Assembly (NCBI RefSeq): GCF_900197595.1
Contig: NZ_FZLO01000007.1
Location: 62,001-126,000 of the forward strand
Direction: 5' to 3'
DNA: 64,000 nt
DNA from: Scatolibacter rhodanostii
GTDB taxonomy: Bacteria; Bacillota; Clostridia; Oscillospirales; Acutalibacteraceae
Positions within the stretch are counted from its first letter, which is position 1. Each line of letters starts with the position of its first letter. A model generated the notes under the pieces. It saw nothing but the letters and a program-made list of their open reading frames with translations. It made no database searches and was not told the origin of the DNA. The position numbers were made by a program, and so were the translations under genes. Below, in pieces: positions 61,766 through 64,000 of this stretch.

Positions 61766-63379
61766 TCAGTCTGCATAATGTTTACGTGGCGCTTCTGTTT
61801 GAATTTCGCTGCCATCGCGGAACATGATGCGGACATCATTAAGGGAAAATATCGTGATTTTCTCCACAATTGCTCGAAACAGAACTTCATCGAATTCGAT
61901 CAATAATTTTTCTCTGGTGCGTAGTGTGTCCATAAATTGTAGGACTTTATCTCGTCTCGCCAATCGCAACTGTTTTTTGTCTTCGCATTCTGAAAGCTGA
62001 TTTTTGACTTCTTCATAACGACTGCTCAGTTCAGAATAATGCTCCATATATTCTTGCTGGTCTTGTAACTGCCGAGCGTTGTCGTAAACCATAAGCTCCA
62101 GTTGTGCATAAATTCCAGATAGTCGTTCATTTAAAACTTGGATTTCATTATCAAACTCTTTCGTGTCCGCCAGCATATCAATTAAGGGCTGAAGCGCAGA
62201 AATGTACTGTTCTTTATCGCCTAAAATTTGATTTATCGCTTGCACAAAAACTTGTTGCAAAGCTATTTCATCAACATTGGGTGTTGCACAAGGCTCAACC
62301 CCACGCTCTTTATATTTGCCGTTACATTGCCAAACCGTGCGCTTGTATTTGCTCGTAGAATTCCATGTTTTTGAGCCATATAATGCACCACATTCACCAC
62401 AGAATACTTTGTCAGCAAAACAATTGCTACTGCGTTTAGTGTTGTGTTTACGATTTTTGGCAATCTCAACTTGAACAATCTCAAATATTTCTGGCGGCAC
62501 AATCGCCGGGTGCGAATTTTCTACATAGTACTGCGGTACTTGCCCTTCATTTTTCACCATCTTTTTGGTAAGAAAATCGGCGCAAAAGGTCTTCTGCAAC
62601 CTTGCGTCGCCACGATATTTTTCATTTTGGAGAATACTCATTATCGTGCTGACTGCCCATTTTTCCTTTCCGGCAGGAGTAGGGATTCTATCGGAAGTCA
62701 AGTTTCGAGCGATTTCTCGAATTGTAATGCCGCTTAGATATTCTTGATAAATGCGGCGTACAATTTTGGCTTCACTCTCGACTATTTCCGGGCGACCATT
62801 TTCACCTTTTTGATAACCTAAAAACTGCTTGTAAGGAATGGTCACTTTCCCGTCTGCAAAGCGCTTTCTTTGCCCCCAAGTGACGTTTTGGGAAATGTTT
62901 CTACTTTCTTCTTGTGCGAGAGATGACATTATCGTAATAAGCAATTCGCCTTTGCCGTCAAAAGTCCAGATATTCTCTTTCTCAAAGAAGCACTCCACAC
63001 CTTTTTCCTTAAGCTGACGAATGGTGTTTAGGCTATCAACCGTGTTTCTGGCAAAACGGCTTACGCTTTTTGTAACAAGCAAGTCAAACTCTCCAGCCAA
63101 CCCATCAGCGACCATTTGCTTGAATCCTTCACGCTTTTTTGTATTGACTGCGGAAATACCTTCATCCGTATAAATGCCTTTAAAATCCCAATCTGGGTGT
63201 TCTGATATGTATTTTGTGTAGTAGTCAACCTGCGCCTCGTAACTGGTTAATTGTTCCTCTGAATCAGTGGAAACACGGGCGTAGGCTGCCACTCTTCGTT
63301 TGTTTATCGGCGAAAAAGTCGTGGGTGTAAACAATGGTATAGTGGCTGGTATGACTGTAATATTGGATTTATTGCTCAT
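61766..63379 (-). CDS. Large serine recombinase
   Basis: Site-specific recombinase of 537 residues, full length. The resolvase domain has the catalytic Ser 37 in AAYARVSTDSEEQ and Arg motifs in TKSVSRFARNTVDSLNTIR. The recombinase domain (GYQKGENGRPEIVESEAKIV), the zinc ribbon (FCGECGALYGSK with a later Cys pair) and a coiled coil (about residues 405-480) follow. This is the architecture of integrases of the TnpX/phiC31-like class, which move an element with no need for host tyrosine recombinases. GGAG lies before ATG 63379; it overlaps the upstream recombinase gene by 11 bp. Confidence 0.95.
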   Translation of the reverse strand: MSNKSNITVIPATIPLFTPTTFSPINKRRVAAYARVSTDSEEQLTSYEAQVDYYTKYISEHPDWDFKGIYTDEGISAVNTKKREGFKQMVADGLAGEFDLLVTKSVSRFARNTVDSLNTIRQLKEKGVECFFEKENIWTFDGKGELLITIMSSLAQEESRNISQNVTWGQRKRFADGKVTIPYKQFLGYQKGENGRPEIVESEAKIVRRIYQEYLSGITIREIARNLTSDRIPTPAGKEKWAVSTIMSILQNEKYRGDARLQKTFCADFLTKKMVKNEGQVPQYYVENSHPAIVPPEIFEIVQVEIAKNRKHNTKRSSNCFADKVFCGECGALYGSKTWNSTSKYKRTVWQCNGKYKERGVEPCATPNVDEIALQQVFVQAINQILGDKEQYISALQPLIDMLADTKEFDNEIQVLNERLSGIYAQLELMVYDNARQLQDQQEYMEHYSELSSRYEEVKNQLSECEDKKQLRLARRDKVLQFMDTLRTREKLLIEFDEVLFRAIVEKITIFSLNDVRIMFRDGSEIQTEAPRKHYAD

Positions 63380-64000
63380 TTTCTCTCCTTTTCTGCGCCC
63401 TTGCAAGTTGACGTTGTCGAGCAGCTTCTTTCATTTGGGGTGTCCAGCTCTTACTGCGAGAAGTGTGAACCCATGGAATACCAAGCACCCGACCATCTTT
63501 CATTGTAAAGACAAGTGTATTTTTATCGGGAACTTTGATGTTACCAATTTGCTTAATACCACCAACCTCATCAACTTTTTCGTGTAAAATATCCTCTGGA
63601 ATTTGCTGTGAATCGCAATATTCTTTACCCTTGGTATCATAGGTCGTGCATATCCATACCGCTTTTTCATACTTTGTACCAGCCGCATTATACTTGCGTT
63701 TATACGGTGATCCGCACTTTCCACAGGTTATTAAGCCTGTATAAGGATAGGGTGTTGATTGTCGTGGCTTAGGATTGTAGTTTTTTGATCGCCTAGAAAT
63801 TTCTGCTTGAACCTCAATGAAAATTTCTTTGCCAATAATGAAGTCGTGACTATTTTCCACAAGATATTGTGGAAGCTGTCCGACATTCTTCACTTTCGTC
63901 TTGGATATATGGTCTTTAATAAAGGTTTTTTGCAGCCTTAAATCCCCCATATATTTTTCATTTCTAAGCATATCGCTTATAGTGGATTTATTGAGCTTGA
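63369..64000 (-). CDS. Second large serine recombinase (partial, 5' end beyond window)
   Basis: The visible 209 codons encode the C-terminal part: end of the recombinase domain (KLNKSTISDMLRNEKYMGD), zinc ribbon (LITCGKCGSPYKRK, YCDSQQIPEDI) and a short basic tail (KEAARQRQLARAQKRRENEQ). The methionine at 63971 is internal, since the frame stays open to the edge. It lacks the long coiled coil of its neighbour and ends with a short domain (TMKDGRVLGIPWVHT) that is typical of the companion recombinase in tandem arrays. Its catalytic domain lies outside the window. Confidence 0.9.
   Translation of the reverse strand, partial: KLNKSTISDMLRNEKYMGDLRLQKTFIKDHISKTKVKNVGQLPQYLVENSHDFIIGKEIFIEVQAEISRRSKNYNPKPRQSTPYPYTGLITCGKCGSPYKRKYNAAGTKYEKAVWICTTYDTKGKEYCDSQQIPEDILHEKVDEVGGIKQIGNIKVPDKNTLVFTMKDGRVLGIPWVHTSRSKSWTPQMKEAARQRQLARAQKRRENEQ

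Larger units (their letters stand above)
61579..64000. mobile_element. Left end of a serine-recombinase mobile element (partial)
   Basis: Two large serine recombinase genes, overlapping and both leftward, lie beside the tRNA-Ser pair and run to the window edge. In Clostridia such tandem recombinases mark an end of integrative elements. The exact boundary is not visible; I place it provisionally between the tRNA terminator and the recombinase terminator. Cargo genes would be to the right, beyond the window. Confidence 0.65.

Noticed and set aside
1-64000. CRISPR array, prophage or toxin-antitoxin module
   Set aside because: No regularly spaced repeats, phage structural genes or recognisable toxin-antitoxin pairs were seen; the only tandem repeat is the 3 x 18 bp in pstA.

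Overview
The window looks like chromosome from an obligately anaerobic, spore-forming, low-GC Firmicute of the class Clostridia. An Oscillospirales/Ruminococcaceae-like gut commensal is my best guess. The pointers are a three-part electron-bifurcating-type [FeFe] hydrogenase, SpoVB, a Cys-rich SPOCS/DUF3794-like protein, AGGAGG ribosome binding sites throughout, class-1B (PyrK/PyrD) pyrimidine synthesis, GH29 and GH4 glycosidases, and the GGGtGRT/NifU-like pair. Species cannot be read from the sequence alone.

Layout. 1-3.6 kb: end of a phosphate operon (pstC partial, pstA, pstB, phoU, PhoB-type regulator; no kinase follows). 3.8-15.7 kb: a compact reductive pyrimidine degradation locus. It holds a PucR-type regulator, a class III aminotransferase, an iron alcohol dehydrogenase, a four-gene ThiXYZ/TauABC-like ABC importer, dihydropyrimidinase, dihydropyrimidine dehydrogenase and beta-ureidopropionase. 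Together these would take uracil to dihydrouracil, N-carbamoyl-beta-alanine, beta-alanine, malonate semialdehyde and 3-hydroxypropionate, releasing all the nitrogen. Two of its proteins are unusual: the substrate-binding protein is circularly permuted, and the dehydrogenase carries a PreT-like Fe-S head fused to PreA with no flavin/NAD(P) module. 16-20 kb: ThuA-like protein, a cytosolic Cu/Zn-SOD-like protein, and ahpC with a thioredoxin-reductase/AhpF-like protein whose domain order is swapped. 20-25 kb: Cys-rich protein, GH29 fucosidase, serC-serA. 25.7-30.9 kb: hydrogenase operon (NuoE-like, GHKL ATPase, HndB-like, NuoF-like, HydA) behind a strong Rex-type operator. 31-36.3 kb: ydcF-pyrC-pyrF-pyrK-pyrD-ruvX, so synthesis and breakdown of pyrimidines are encoded some 16 kb apart.

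36.4-53.4 kb: degV, a Gfo/Idh/MocA oxidoreductase, a MacAB-like exporter with two adaptor subunits, RNase HI, a PIG-V-like mannosyltransferase, nth, a SLOG protein, spoVB, a YtrA-type regulator with its ABC exporter, and a short pyrophosphatase-like protein. 53.5-61.1 kb: GGGtGRT/NifU-like pair, TM2 protein, ogt, AraC regulator with divergent GH4 alpha-galactosidase, a trans-sulfuration PLP enzyme and a Nudix hydrolase. 61.3-64 kb: two tRNA-Ser genes, then the edge of a mobile element with two overlapping large serine recombinases, the second running off the window.

Most transcription units are bounded by clear intrinsic terminators and sigma-A-type promoters, so the operon structure above is read directly from sequence. 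No CRISPR array, rRNA or prophage structural genes were seen.
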